DNA of 22,220 nt from CAYJAD01 sp964372165 (lineage in GTDB: Bacteria > Desulfobacterota > Desulfovibrionia > Desulfovibrionales > Desulfovibrionaceae): contig CAYJPT010000024.1 of NCBI GenBank assembly GCA_964372165.1, positions 1 through 22,220 on the forward strand. Direction: 5' to 3'. Below are positions 15,201-22,220 of this stretch, piece by piece (within the stretch, counting starts at the first letter, position 1; each line of letters starts with the position of its first letter). Under the pieces are notes generated by a model that searched no databases, was not told where the DNA came from, and saw nothing but the letters and a program-made list of their open reading frames with translations. Both the position numbers and the translations under genes were made by a program.

Positions 15201-15271
15201 GAGCATAGACAGAGTCTTGGCGCATAAAAAAGGCTATAAATACTGCTGCATAAGTAGCTTTTCGCATGCTC
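15201..15271. repeat. long imperfect inverted repeat
   Basis: GAGCAT (15201-15206) pairs with ATGCTC (15266-15271). Inside are GCG (15220-15222) with CGC (15263-15265) and AAAA-g-GCTA (15228-15236, one bulged G) with TAGCTTTT (15255-15262). No coding frame is present. It is the first of several nested palindromic structures in this gene-free stretch of about 370 bp. Confidence 0.45.
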
Positions 15272-15280
15272 AAATTGAAA

Positions 15281-15362
15281 GCTCTGCACAATTATTTTCA
15301 AATATAATTTTACTGTTAAAATTTTAAAAGCTGCACTGATGCTAAAAATTAATGTGCAGAGC
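15281..15362 (+). repeat. small inverted-repeat element, copy B (MITE-like)
   Basis: The element is 82 bp with perfect 10-bp terminal inverted repeats GCTCTGCACA (15281-15290) and TGTGCAGAGC (15353-15362). Its left third matches the - strand of copy A (5057-5144): both read CTGCACAATTATTTT, then, after a 2-nt gap, CA-rich sequence and TATAATTTT. The right ends also agree (AAAAATT... GTGCAG). No ORF. No clear flanking duplication beyond an A-run is seen here. Confidence 0.65.
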
Positions 15363-15370
15363 AAAAGGCA

Positions 15371-15551
15371 CAAAAATCAGTCATTTACCGGCGCAAGTTC
15401 GACCCAACGGGCACGAAGTGTTCCTGTTAGGTGAAGAATGAACCTTACAGGAATCGTACGCAACGCAATTGCGCCTATTCTTGATTTTTGGTCGCATTGA
15501 CTATCGTCAACGCTCCACGAGACCCTACGCAATGAATTGCGCAGAGGTCTC
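15371..15551. ncRNA. candidate structured RNA, strand unknown
   Basis: This gene-free stretch is visibly richer in G+C than its surroundings and is built from paired segments: CAAAAATCA 15371-15379 / TGATTTTTG 15482-15490; GGCGCAA 15390-15396 / TTGCGCC 15469-15475; TTCG-CCC / GGG-CGAA within 15398-15417; TTCCTGTTAGGT 15421-15432 / ACCTTACAGGAA 15442-15453 (one mismatch); GCATTGAC 15494-15501 / GTCAACGC 15506-15513; GAGACC 15519-15524 / GGTCTC 15546-15551 with CGCAA / TTGCG inside. The helix at 15494-15513 has an A-C mismatch on the + strand that becomes a G-U pair on the -, a small hint for the - strand. That would make it a 3' UTR of the heme operon or a separate RNA. It matches no tRNA, tmRNA, SRP, RNase P or riboswitch pattern I know. 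Confidence 0.4.
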
Positions 15552-15568
15552 AAATTTTGTTAAAGCAG

Positions 15569-16024
15569 TTATTTTTCCATTTTAAAATCAACTCTAATTT
15601 TATACATTTGCTTTGCTGGTAAATTTAGTATTTCTATACCTGTTTTTTTAGTTATGTCATCTAAACTTTGACACACGTCATCCCATGATGGACCAATAAA
15701 GGTAAACCATACATTATAAATATGCTTACGCAAATAGTTGTGCGTAACACCTGTGTATGAGTTTACAGTTTGTACAAAGTGCTCCATCTTATCTTCTGGA
15801 ACCTTTGCAGCGCAAAGTGTTGAGCGAAAGCCAAGCTTTGCAGATTGAAAGTTAGCCCCAAGACGTCGAATCACTTTGCTTTCTTTTAAGGCGCGTATAC
15901 GTGCCAAGGCTTCTGCTTCTGTAATATTTAACCTTTCACCAATCTCTGCATATGGGCGCGGTGTTAAAGGGAAGCCAGTTTGGATTATATCTAGAATTTT
16001 TTTGTCTATGTTGTCTAAAGTCAT
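15569..16024 (-). CDS. siroheme decarboxylase subunit (AhbA/AhbB type, Lrp/AsnC fold)
   Basis: AhbA and AhbB form a heterodimer that removes the two C12/C18 acetate carboxyl groups of siroheme, giving 12,18-didecarboxysiroheme. The 151-residue product has an N-terminal winged helix-turn-helix (about 4-55, LDIIQTGFPLTPRPYAEIGE, then RIRALKESKVIRRLGAN) and a RAM-like domain with GVTHNYLRKHIYNVWFTF (92-109), the pattern of the NirD/NirL/Ahb group and not of amino-acid-sensing Lrp regulators. Its start ATG overlaps the ahbC stop (TAATG, one shared base), so the two are coupled. I cannot decide between ahbA and ahbB. Only one subunit is encoded in the window, so the partner must lie elsewhere. Databases often mislabel such proteins as AsnC regulators. 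Confidence 0.85.
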   Translation of the reverse strand: MTLDNIDKKILDIIQTGFPLTPRPYAEIGERLNITEAEALARIRALKESKVIRRLGANFQSAKLGFRSTLCAAKVPEDKMEHFVQTVNSYTGVTHNYLRKHIYNVWFTFIGPSWDDVCQSLDDITKKTGIEILNLPAKQMYKIRVDFKMEK

Positions 16025-17220
16025 TATGATTTACCTGCTTTACGTGGCATATATGTGCAAAGTGGTTCTTGAGCCATATGATCATTATCCATACTATAAG
16101 CTCGTGCACGGCAACCACCACAAACCTTATGGTACTCACAAACACCACATTTGCCTTTGTAGTCGTCTTGTGTGCGAAATTGTTGGAAATATTTAGAATT
16201 TTTCCATATATCAGGGAATGATTGTTCCTTAATATTGCCGCAATTAAGCTCAAGATAGCCGCAAGGTTGTACTTGACCTACGTGACTGATAAAGCAAAAA
16301 CCTGTGCCCCCAAGGCAACCACGAGTCATAGCATCCATACCGAAGTTATCAATATCAACGCTTATACCTTCTTCTTTGGCTTTTTGGCGCATTATGCGAT
16401 AATAATGCGGAGCACATGTAGCTTTTAGATGCATTTTGGTGGTTTTACGAAAATCATAAAACCAGTTTAACACATCTTCGTATTCTTCTGCTGTAATAAC
16501 TTGATCTTTAAGTCTAGCTGCACGGCCCATTGGCACAAGTAAAAATATATGCCACGCAACTGCACCTATGCGTTCGCAAAGGTCAAAAATGCGTTTAAAA
16601 CTTTGCAAATTATCACGTGTAACCGTGGTATTTATTTGAAACTCAACGCCTGCAGCTTTTAGCAATTCAATGCCACGCATGGAAGCCTCAAATGCACCAG
16701 GTACTGCTCTGAAAGTGTCATGGCTTAAGGCATCAGCACCATCAATGGAGATGGAACATCGTTGAATGCCGGCCTCACGAATATTTTTGGCAGTTTCTTC
16801 TGTTATTAACGTACCATTGGGTGAAAAAACACAGCGCAAACCCTTTGCTGTAGCATAAGCAATAAGTTCATAAACATCAGGGCGCATCATAGGATCACCA
16901 CCAGTGAAGATGATGATTGGTTCACCCACTTGAGTAAAGGTGTCTATGAGGGCTTTGGCTTCGTCGGTTGATAGTTCACCCGGGTATGGCTCTGGGTGTG
17001 CTTCACCACGGCAGTGTTTGCAGGCTAAATTGCAAGACCTAGTCACTTCCCACGCAATGAGGCGGCATTTTGGTGTGCCGTCAGGTAAAAAGCGGCTGGC
17101 ATGTGGATGTGCTGCAGCACTATGTTCTATGCTGTGTCCCTGTGGCATTTGCCCATGCGGTATTTGCCCATGCGACATTTTTTTGTGTGGGCAGTTTTGA
17201 GTACCATGTGGATGTTTCAT
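16024..17220 (-). CDS. ahbC: 12,18-didecarboxysiroheme deacetylase, radical SAM (AhbC)
   Basis: AhbC converts 12,18-didecarboxysiroheme to iron-coproporphyrin III by loss of two acetate chains. The radical SAM cluster motif CNLACKHC has its cysteines at C63, C67 and C70, followed by FTGGDPMMR. A C-terminal auxiliary Fe-S (SPASM-like) region has C358, C361, C367, C370 and C388. The first 45 residues form a His/Gln-rich extension with a pentapeptide repeat (M/I-S/P-H/Q-G-Q), made by 15-bp tandem repeats in the DNA; it may bind metal. The start ATG overlaps the hemB stop as ATGA, and the stop overlaps the next start as TAATG, so hemB-ahbC-decarboxylase subunit are translationally coupled. Similarity to NirJ and PqqE-type proteins is expected; the hemB/ahbD context decides for AhbC. 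Confidence 0.9.
   Translation of the reverse strand: MKHPHGTQNCPHKKMSHGQIPHGQMPQGHSIEHSAAAHPHASRFLPDGTPKCRLIAWEVTRSCNLACKHCRGEAHPEPYPGELSTDEAKALIDTFTQVGEPIIIFTGGDPMMRPDVYELIAYATAKGLRCVFSPNGTLITEETAKNIREAGIQRCSISIDGADALSHDTFRAVPGAFEASMRGIELLKAAGVEFQINTTVTRDNLQSFKRIFDLCERIGAVAWHIFLLVPMGRAARLKDQVITAEEYEDVLNWFYDFRKTTKMHLKATCAPHYYRIMRQKAKEEGISVDIDNFGMDAMTRGCLGGTGFCFISHVGQVQPCGYLELNCGNIKEQSFPDIWKNSKYFQQFRTQDDYKGKCGVCEYHKVCGGCRARAYSMDNDHMAQEPLCTYMPRKAGKS
17141..17185 (-). repeat. 15-bp tandem repeats encoding the AhbC His/Gln-rich extension
   Basis: Three imperfect 15-bp units, TGTGGCATTTGCCCA (17141), TGCGGTATTTGCCCA (17156) and the more diverged TGCGACATTTTTTTG (17171), read on the + strand. On the coding strand they give the successive pentapeptides near residues 11-27 of AhbC. 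The first two units differ at only two positions. Confidence 0.7.
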
Positions 17221-18203
17221 GAACGTACAAGTCCTTTAAGGAGTAGCTCTTCGGTAAAATAATTAATAATAATATCCGCACCGGCTCTTTTAATGCCAAG
17301 CAATGATTCCATAATGACATTTTCTTCACTAATCCAACCCATCTTTGCTGCTGCTTTAATGAGTGAATATTCGCCACTTACTTGATAAGCAACTAAAGGA
17401 ACATTAAAATTATCACGAACCAAGCGAATAATGTCTTGATATGGTCCGGCCGGTTTTACCATTAAAAAGTCAGCGCCTTCTTCAATATCTGCTGTGGCCT
17501 CACGTATTGCTTCAAGCATATTTGCTGGATCCATTTGATATGATTTGCGATCTCCGCTTTGCGGTGCGGAGTCTGCTGCTTCACGAAACGGTCCATAATA
17601 AGATGATGCAAATTTTACCGCATAAGACATTATGGGTATATTTGTAAAACCTGCGGCATCCAAGGCTTGCCGTATGACACTAACTCGTCCGTCCATCATA
17701 TCTGACGGGGCAACAATATCTGCACCGGCCTTGGCGTGCGAAACAGCAGTTTGGGCTAAAAGATCCAGAGTTGGATCATTTAAGACTTCTCCAAGAGGTG
17801 ACAATAAGCCGCAATGACCGTGTGAGGTATATTCACACAAGCAAACATCTGTTATGACAATCAAATGCGGCCATTGCTCTTTTATGCGCCTTATAGCTTG
17901 CTGCACAATGCCATCATGAGCATAGCCTTGGCTACCGGCTGGATCTTTTTGCTTTGGTATACCAAAGAGAATAAGTGAATGCAGGCCATGCTTTACAGCT
18001 TGGCCTACTTGTTTTTCAAGTTCAGATAATGACAGTTGAAATTGACCAGGCATAGAGCTAATTTCTTTACGAAAATCTTGCTGATCCGTATCAACTACAA
18101 AGTAAGGCATGACTAAATTTTCAGGGCGCAGAGGAGCTGTTTCACTTACCATTTGGCGTAATTGATGTGAAGAACGTAACCTGCGACCGCGATGAAATGA
18201 CAT
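17217..18203 (-). CDS. hemB: porphobilinogen synthase (delta-aminolevulinate dehydratase)
   Basis: HemB condenses two 5-aminolevulinate molecules to porphobilinogen. The 328-residue TIM-barrel product has the cysteine-rich zinc site DVCLCEYTSHGHCG (C121, C123, C131), and the two active-site lysines in SYAVKFASSYYGPFREA (K197) and MVKPAGPYQD (K250, the Schiff-base lysine). The zinc-type cysteines mark it as the Zn-dependent class, not the Mg/aspartate class. The N-terminal RGRRLRSS and the VMPYFV segment are typical. AAGGATC precedes ATG 18203. Its stop is TGA, overlapping the ahbC start (ATGA), which shows that UGA functions as a stop in this genome. It lies between ahbD and ahbC, grouping the entry step of tetrapyrrole synthesis with the end of the pathway. 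Confidence 0.96.
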   Translation of the reverse strand: MSFHRGRRLRSSHQLRQMVSETAPLRPENLVMPYFVVDTDQQDFRKEISSMPGQFQLSLSELEKQVGQAVKHGLHSLILFGIPKQKDPAGSQGYAHDGIVQQAIRRIKEQWPHLIVITDVCLCEYTSHGHCGLLSPLGEVLNDPTLDLLAQTAVSHAKAGADIVAPSDMMDGRVSVIRQALDAAGFTNIPIMSYAVKFASSYYGPFREAADSAPQSGDRKSYQMDPANMLEAIREATADIEEGADFLMVKPAGPYQDIIRLVRDNFNVPLVAYQVSGEYSLIKAAAKMGWISEENVIMESLLGIKRAGADIIINYFTEELLLKGLVRS

Positions 18204-18231
18204 ATTAAGATCCTTTCCTTAAATTAACAAC

Positions 18232-19413
18232 TTATTTTTTAATTTCATCATCAGTTAAATAGCAAGCCGGATCTTCTGCCCAAATATCACCGTGATAGGC
18301 CTCAGCACGAGCACGGAAATTGCCACCACAAATATTTAAGTAACGACAAGTGGCGCAACGTCCTTTTACATGTGGTTTTTTATCTTTAAGTTTATGTAAA
18401 AGCTCAATGTTTGGATCATCCCAAATTTCTGAGAAGGGGCGCTCAAGCACGTTGCCGAAGGTGTGGTTACGCCAAAACTGGTCTGCATGTACGCTGCCAT
18501 CCCATGAAATACACCCAATGCCGCGTCCTGTGCTATTACCCTCATTAAATTGTAGTAATTCCATAACTTCATCGGCACGCTTTTTGTCTTCACGCATAAG
18601 ACGTTCCCACACATAAGGACCATCAGCGTGGTTATCAACAGTTAAAATTTCCTTACCCTTTCCGGCATCAAACAGTGCGCGACTTTCGTCCATAATAAGA
18701 TCAAGCAGCTTGCGAGTATCAGCATGTGAAAGATCTTCTTTAATAAGTTCAGAACCACGGCCGGAGTATACTAAATGATAAAAGCAAGCTCTTGGTACTT
18801 CTAAGTCTTTAAGAAGGGTAAAAATGCCAGGTACTTCTTGTACATTACGTTTGTTAATTGTAAAGCGCAAACCTACTTTAAGTCCTTCAGCTTGACAGTT
18901 TTCAATGCCTTGTAAGGCTTTTTTGAAAGATCCTGGAACTGCACGAAATTTATCATGCACTTCTTCCATACCATCAAGTGAAATACCCACATAAGATAGC
19001 CCAACTTCTTTAAGTTCTTTGGCTTTTTCTTTGGTAATTAATGTGCCATTGGTGGAAATTACTGCACGCATACCCTTACTTGTAGCATGGCTTGCAAGCT
19101 CTATAAGGTCTTGGCGCACCAAGGGTTCTCCACCAGAAAATAGCATAACAGGAGCTCCATAGGCAGCTAGGTCATTAATCATAGTTTTTGCTTGTTCGGT
19201 AGAAATATCGTCCTTGCCATCAACCTCAAGGGCTTTGGCATAACAGTGCACACATTTTAAATTACAGCGGCGGGTCATATTCCAGACGACAACCGGCTTT
19301 TTATCCGCAGAAAATTGTAAAAGGTGTGAGGGTAATTTTCCAGATTCACGACCATAACGCAAGGCGTCAGAAGGCTCAATTTGACCACAATATAGTTTTG
19401 AAATCCCAATCAT
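18232..19413 (-). CDS. ahbD: heme b synthase, radical SAM (AhbD)
   Basis: AhbD performs the last step of the siroheme-dependent pathway, oxidative decarboxylation of the two propionates of iron-coproporphyrin III to the vinyl groups of heme b. The 393-residue product starts MIGISKLYCGQIEPSDALRY and has the radical SAM motif CNLKCVHC (C50, C54, C57) followed by FSGGEPLVR. A second set of cysteines for an auxiliary cluster is C353, C356, C362 and C384 (GRCATCRYLNICGGNFR, then DPACY). The ATG at 19413 has GGAG about 9 nt upstream and lies 26 bp after the alaS stop; hemB follows 28 bp downstream. The pathway is typical of sulfate reducers and methanogens, in keeping with the proposed organism. 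Confidence 0.93.
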   Translation of the reverse strand: MIGISKLYCGQIEPSDALRYGRESGKLPSHLLQFSADKKPVVVWNMTRRCNLKCVHCYAKALEVDGKDDISTEQAKTMINDLAAYGAPVMLFSGGEPLVRQDLIELASHATSKGMRAVISTNGTLITKEKAKELKEVGLSYVGISLDGMEEVHDKFRAVPGSFKKALQGIENCQAEGLKVGLRFTINKRNVQEVPGIFTLLKDLEVPRACFYHLVYSGRGSELIKEDLSHADTRKLLDLIMDESRALFDAGKGKEILTVDNHADGPYVWERLMREDKKRADEVMELLQFNEGNSTGRGIGCISWDGSVHADQFWRNHTFGNVLERPFSEIWDDPNIELLHKLKDKKPHVKGRCATCRYLNICGGNFRARAEAYHGDIWAEDPACYLTDDEIKK

Positions 19414-19439
19414 AAAAATTCTCCATATTTGAACTAGGG

Positions 19440-22121
19440 CTATTTAGCACCTAGCAATTGTTTAAGTGTTGTTAGGGCTTGGTCAATGCCTTGAGCATTA
19501 TTACCACCTGCTTGAGCCATGTCCGGTCTACCACCACCAGATCCTCCCACAAGGGCAGAAACTTCTTTAATAAGATCTGGGGCTGTAAACTTGCTATGCA
19601 AATCTTTTGATACGTATATTAACATACTTACTTTATCATCTTCATTAGCAACAAGGCATGCAATGCCAGAAGAAAGCTTTGAGCGCACATCGTCCATTAA
19701 TTCACGCAAAGCCTTTACCGGCATATTGCCAACTGCGGCAGCTAAAACTTTTATTCCATTAATATCTTCGCATTTATTGATAATGTCTTTGCCTTGGTCT
19801 GTGGCTGCTTGTTGTGCAGATTTTTCTAAATCTTTACGCAACTTTTTATTTTCTGCCTGTAAAACCTCTAGGCGTGGTACAATCTCATCTGACTTGGCTT
19901 TAAGATGTTTTGCAATATCATTTAATTGTGCACGTTGCTCTTGCATATAAGCAAGAGCCTGCCAACCGGTTACGGCTTCAATACGGCGTGTACCTGCAGC
20001 AACACCAGCTTCAGAAACAATGCAAAATATACCAGCTTCTCCTGTGCGTTCAAGGTGAGTCCCGCCACAAAGTTCAACTGACTCCTTGCTATGGTCATCA
20101 CCAATGCTTAAAACACGAACTACGTCGCCATACTTTTCTCCAAATAGAGCAATTGCTCCGTCTTTTATGGCTTGCTCATGACTTTTGCTTTCAGCCGTGA
20201 CTTTGAAATTAGCTAAAATAGCACGATTGACATCACGCTCAACAGCCAAAATTTCTTCTTGGCTTAAACCTGAAATATGTGTGAAGTCAAAACGTAAACG
20301 ATTGCAATCCACCAGTGAACCGGCTTGTTGTACATGCGTACCTAGTATGCGTCGCAAAGATGCGTGTAATAGGTGAGTACAAGTATGATTGCGCGCTGAA
20401 GATTTACGATCATCTTGCGTAACACTAAGTTCTACTTCTTGGTCAAGCAATAAGACGCCTTCTTTAACGCAGACACAATGCACAGTTAAGTCATTAAATG
20501 GTTTTTGTGTATCAAACACTTCAGCCATGCCAAGGGGCGCGGTAATATTTCCTATATCCCCCATTTGACCACCCGATGCACCGTAAAATGGAGTACGCCC
20601 GGTTACTACATATCCTTTTTGATCTTTATCAAGCTGTTCAACATTAAGACCGTCAACGTCAAGTAAAGCAATAACACGTGAAGATGCTAACAACTGAGTA
20701 TAACCTACAAATTCAGAATGTAGTCCTTCATTATGCAAGGGGGCAAATAGTGATGCCATGTCTTGTGCATCTGCTCCAAGCAATCCTGAATTTTTTTGAG
20801 CTGCGCGGGCACGTTCCTTTTGTTCTTGCATGCAAGCACTAAAGCCATCTGCATCAACAGAAAAATTCCTCTTCTCAGCAATGTCATTTACAATATCAAT
20901 GGGAAATCCAAATGTATCATAGAGCTTGAAGCATATTTCGCCTGAAATAGTTTGCTTATTTGCTTGTTGCATGCACTTGAGTTCTTCTTCAAGTAGGTGC
21001 AACCCTTTTTCTAAGGTTAGGGAAAAGCGTTCTTCTTCCTCACGTACAACTCGTTCAATAAAGTCTTTGCTGTCAGTAAGTTCTGGATAATCCTCGCCCA
21101 TTACTTCAGCAACTTTTGCAGATGTTTTATATAAAAATGGCTCGTTTAAGCCCATAAGTGTACCAAAACGCAAGGCACGACGTAAAAGACGACGCAAAAC
21201 ATATCCCCGTCCCTCATTAGAGGGTAGAGTACCATCCGCTATCAAAAACGCCGCCGCGCGGCTATGGTCAGCTATAACTCGCAAAGAAGTATCAATGTCA
21301 TTGGTATCCGGAGCACTAAAAGAATAGCTAACATTTGCAAGCTCTGCTGCATATTGTATAATGTCTTGAAAAAGGTCACAGTCAAAATTAGAGTACTTAC
21401 CTTGACATACCGCAGCAACACGCTCAAGCCCCATACCTGTGTCAATACATGGTCGAGATAATGGTATTTTTGTTCCATCACCCGGCTGGTCATATTGCAT
21501 GAAGACCAGATTCCATATTTCTAAAAAGCGGTCACAATCACATTTACCTATACCGCAATCTGGGCCACAAGCCATGTCTGCGCCTTGATCAATATAAATT
21601 TCTGAGCAAGGACCACATGGGCCAGTATCACCCATTACCCAAAAATTATCTTTTTCATCAAGATGAAAAATGCGCTCTTTGGCAATGCCTGTGACTTTTT
21701 GCCATAATTCAAAAGCTTGATCATCTTCACGAAATACAGTGACATATAGTTTATCTTTTTCAAGCTTAAGTTCTTCGGTGACAAACTTCCAAGCAAAGCC
21801 TATGGCCTCTTCTTTAAAATAATCGCCAAAGGAAAAGTTACCAAGCATTTCAAAAAAAGTATGATGCCTTGCAGTACGCCCAACATTTTCTAGGTCATTG
21901 TGCTTACCAGAAACACGCAAACACTTTTGAGAAGTGGTGGCTCTGCTGTAATGGCGTCTTTCTTCATCTAAAAATAGTGACTTAAATTGTACCATACCAG
22001 AATTGGCAAAGAGCAAAGTAGGGTCATTACGTGGAATCAATGGCGAAGATTGCACAATTTCGTGGTCAAATTTTTTAAAATATTCTAGGAATTTACGTCT
22101 TATTTCTTTGGCTGTGAGCAT
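19440..22121 (-). CDS. alaS: alanyl-tRNA synthetase
   Basis: AlaRS charges tRNA-Ala and edits Ser/Gly mischarging. The 893-residue product is full length (E. coli about 876). It has the class II catalytic core with RARF-like ATSQKCLR (62-69) and GRTARHHTFFEMLGNFSFGDYFK (81-103), a tRNA-recognition domain, the editing-domain zinc/active-site motifs HTCTHLLHASLR (near residue 580) and CGGTH (near 685), and a DHHA1/C-Ala tail ending in GGSGGGRPDMAQAGG, then TTLKQLLGAK. The ATG at 22121 has AAGGA about 10 nt upstream. It appears to be the first gene of a five-gene unit with the heme genes; the 98 bp before it carry a strong hairpin and no clear promoter. Confidence 0.97.
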   Translation of the reverse strand: MLTAKEIRRKFLEYFKKFDHEIVQSSPLIPRNDPTLLFANSGMVQFKSLFLDEERRHYSRATTSQKCLRVSGKHNDLENVGRTARHHTFFEMLGNFSFGDYFKEEAIGFAWKFVTEELKLEKDKLYVTVFREDDQAFELWQKVTGIAKERIFHLDEKDNFWVMGDTGPCGPCSEIYIDQGADMACGPDCGIGKCDCDRFLEIWNLVFMQYDQPGDGTKIPLSRPCIDTGMGLERVAAVCQGKYSNFDCDLFQDIIQYAAELANVSYSFSAPDTNDIDTSLRVIADHSRAAAFLIADGTLPSNEGRGYVLRRLLRRALRFGTLMGLNEPFLYKTSAKVAEVMGEDYPELTDSKDFIERVVREEEERFSLTLEKGLHLLEEELKCMQQANKQTISGEICFKLYDTFGFPIDIVNDIAEKRNFSVDADGFSACMQEQKERARAAQKNSGLLGADAQDMASLFAPLHNEGLHSEFVGYTQLLASSRVIALLDVDGLNVEQLDKDQKGYVVTGRTPFYGASGGQMGDIGNITAPLGMAEVFDTQKPFNDLTVHCVCVKEGVLLLDQEVELSVTQDDRKSSARNHTCTHLLHASLRRILGTHVQQAGSLVDCNRLRFDFTHISGLSQEEILAVERDVNRAILANFKVTAESKSHEQAIKDGAIALFGEKYGDVVRVLSIGDDHSKESVELCGGTHLERTGEAGIFCIVSEAGVAAGTRRIEAVTGWQALAYMQEQRAQLNDIAKHLKAKSDEIVPRLEVLQAENKKLRKDLEKSAQQAATDQGKDIINKCEDINGIKVLAAAVGNMPVKALRELMDDVRSKLSSGIACLVANEDDKVSMLIYVSKDLHSKFTAPDLIKEVSALVGGSGGGRPDMAQAGGNNAQGIDQALTTLKQLLGAK

Positions 22122-22173
22122 GTTATGTCCTTATCAAATTAACTCATAAACTTTATTCAGTCTTTAGGAAATG

Positions 22174-22219
22174 CTGATTTATTCTGCAAGCAGCATAAAT
22201 CAGAAAGGCACACTGCCTT
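22174..22219 (-). other. paired hairpins upstream of alaS at the window edge
   Basis: CTGATTTAT (22174-22182) pairs perfectly with ATAAATCAG (22195-22203), with an extra CTG/CAG step around a CAAG loop. Beside it AAGGCA (22205-22210) pairs with TGCCTT (22214-22219) around CAC. On the - strand they lie about 55-100 nt before the alaS start. They could be an upstream terminator or an alaS leader structure. The window ends here, so the context is cut off. Confidence 0.4.
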
Positions 22220-22220
22220 C

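Noticed and set aside
15391..15412. tRNA T-arm (AAGTTCGACCC)
   Set aside because: The flanking bases do not form the 5-bp T stem, and no anticodon arm or acceptor stem can be built around it.
15397..15432. Integron attC-like site (ACCCAAC ... GTTAGGT)
   Set aside because: The two boxes fit the core consensus but are only 17 nt apart with no inner L boxes; no integrase or cassette is present.
15569..16024. Lrp/AsnC transcription regulator
   Set aside because: The C-terminal GVTHNY...YNVWFT pattern and the coupled position after ahbC mark a siroheme decarboxylase subunit.
17217..17219. UGA reassigned to an amino acid in the whole genome
   Set aside because: hemB ends at UGA exactly at the expected C-terminus, overlapping the ahbC start, so UGA works as a stop.
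1..22220. CRISPR array, insertion sequence or integrated phage
   Set aside because: No regularly spaced repeats, transposase, integrase or phage structural gene was found on either strand.

Overview
The window reads as chromosomal DNA of an anaerobic, flagellated, Gram-negative bacterium, most likely a low-GC member of the Desulfovibrionaceae or a close relative. Three things point there: a complete-looking run of the siroheme-dependent (alternative) heme pathway (hemB, ahbC, ahbD and a siroheme decarboxylase subunit), a sigma-54 promoter in front of what looks like a flagellar accessory cluster, and an apparent selenoprotein. Codon use is AT-rich throughout, and no phage, plasmid or CRISPR locus is visible. 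Genus-level placement is inference.

Layout. On the + strand, 229-2186 is the conserved rplU-rpmA-obgE ribosome/GTPase block, with two-tier hairpins in both gaps between its genes. It is followed closely by a membrane-anchored metallo-beta-lactamase-fold hydrolase (2194-3309) and thiD (3396-4190). At 4305-4895 lies the most notable gene: a 2-Cys-type peroxiredoxin whose peroxidatic cysteine codon is TGA, followed by a bacterial SECIS-like hairpin. It has its own promoter and terminator, so it reads as a selenocysteine peroxiredoxin in a single-gene unit. On the - strand, valS-ppk2-crcB (9749 down to 5148) form one compact unit. Divergent from valS is a stand-alone biotin-protein-ligase-N-type, glutamine-amidotransferase-like protein (9801-11051).

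On the + strand, 11285-15144 holds a lysozyme-like protein, a family 9 glycosyltransferase with a C-terminal extension, an unrecognised acidic 201-residue protein and a FliT-like small helical protein. The set starts at a near-consensus sigma-54 promoter and ends at a strong bidirectional terminator; the likely theme is flagellar biogenesis and glycosylation. On the - strand, alaS-ahbD-hemB-ahbC-siroheme decarboxylase subunit (22121 down to 15569) form one tightly coupled operon that makes heme b from porphobilinogen-derived siroheme.

The gap between the two converging operons (15145-15568) has no gene but is packed with inverted repeats. These include an 82-bp element that also occurs, in opposite orientation and about 85 bp long, next to crcB (5057-5144), and a roughly 180-nt region with several nested helices that may be a structured RNA. 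The paired small element, the structured region and the TGA-containing peroxiredoxin are the observations most worth following up.
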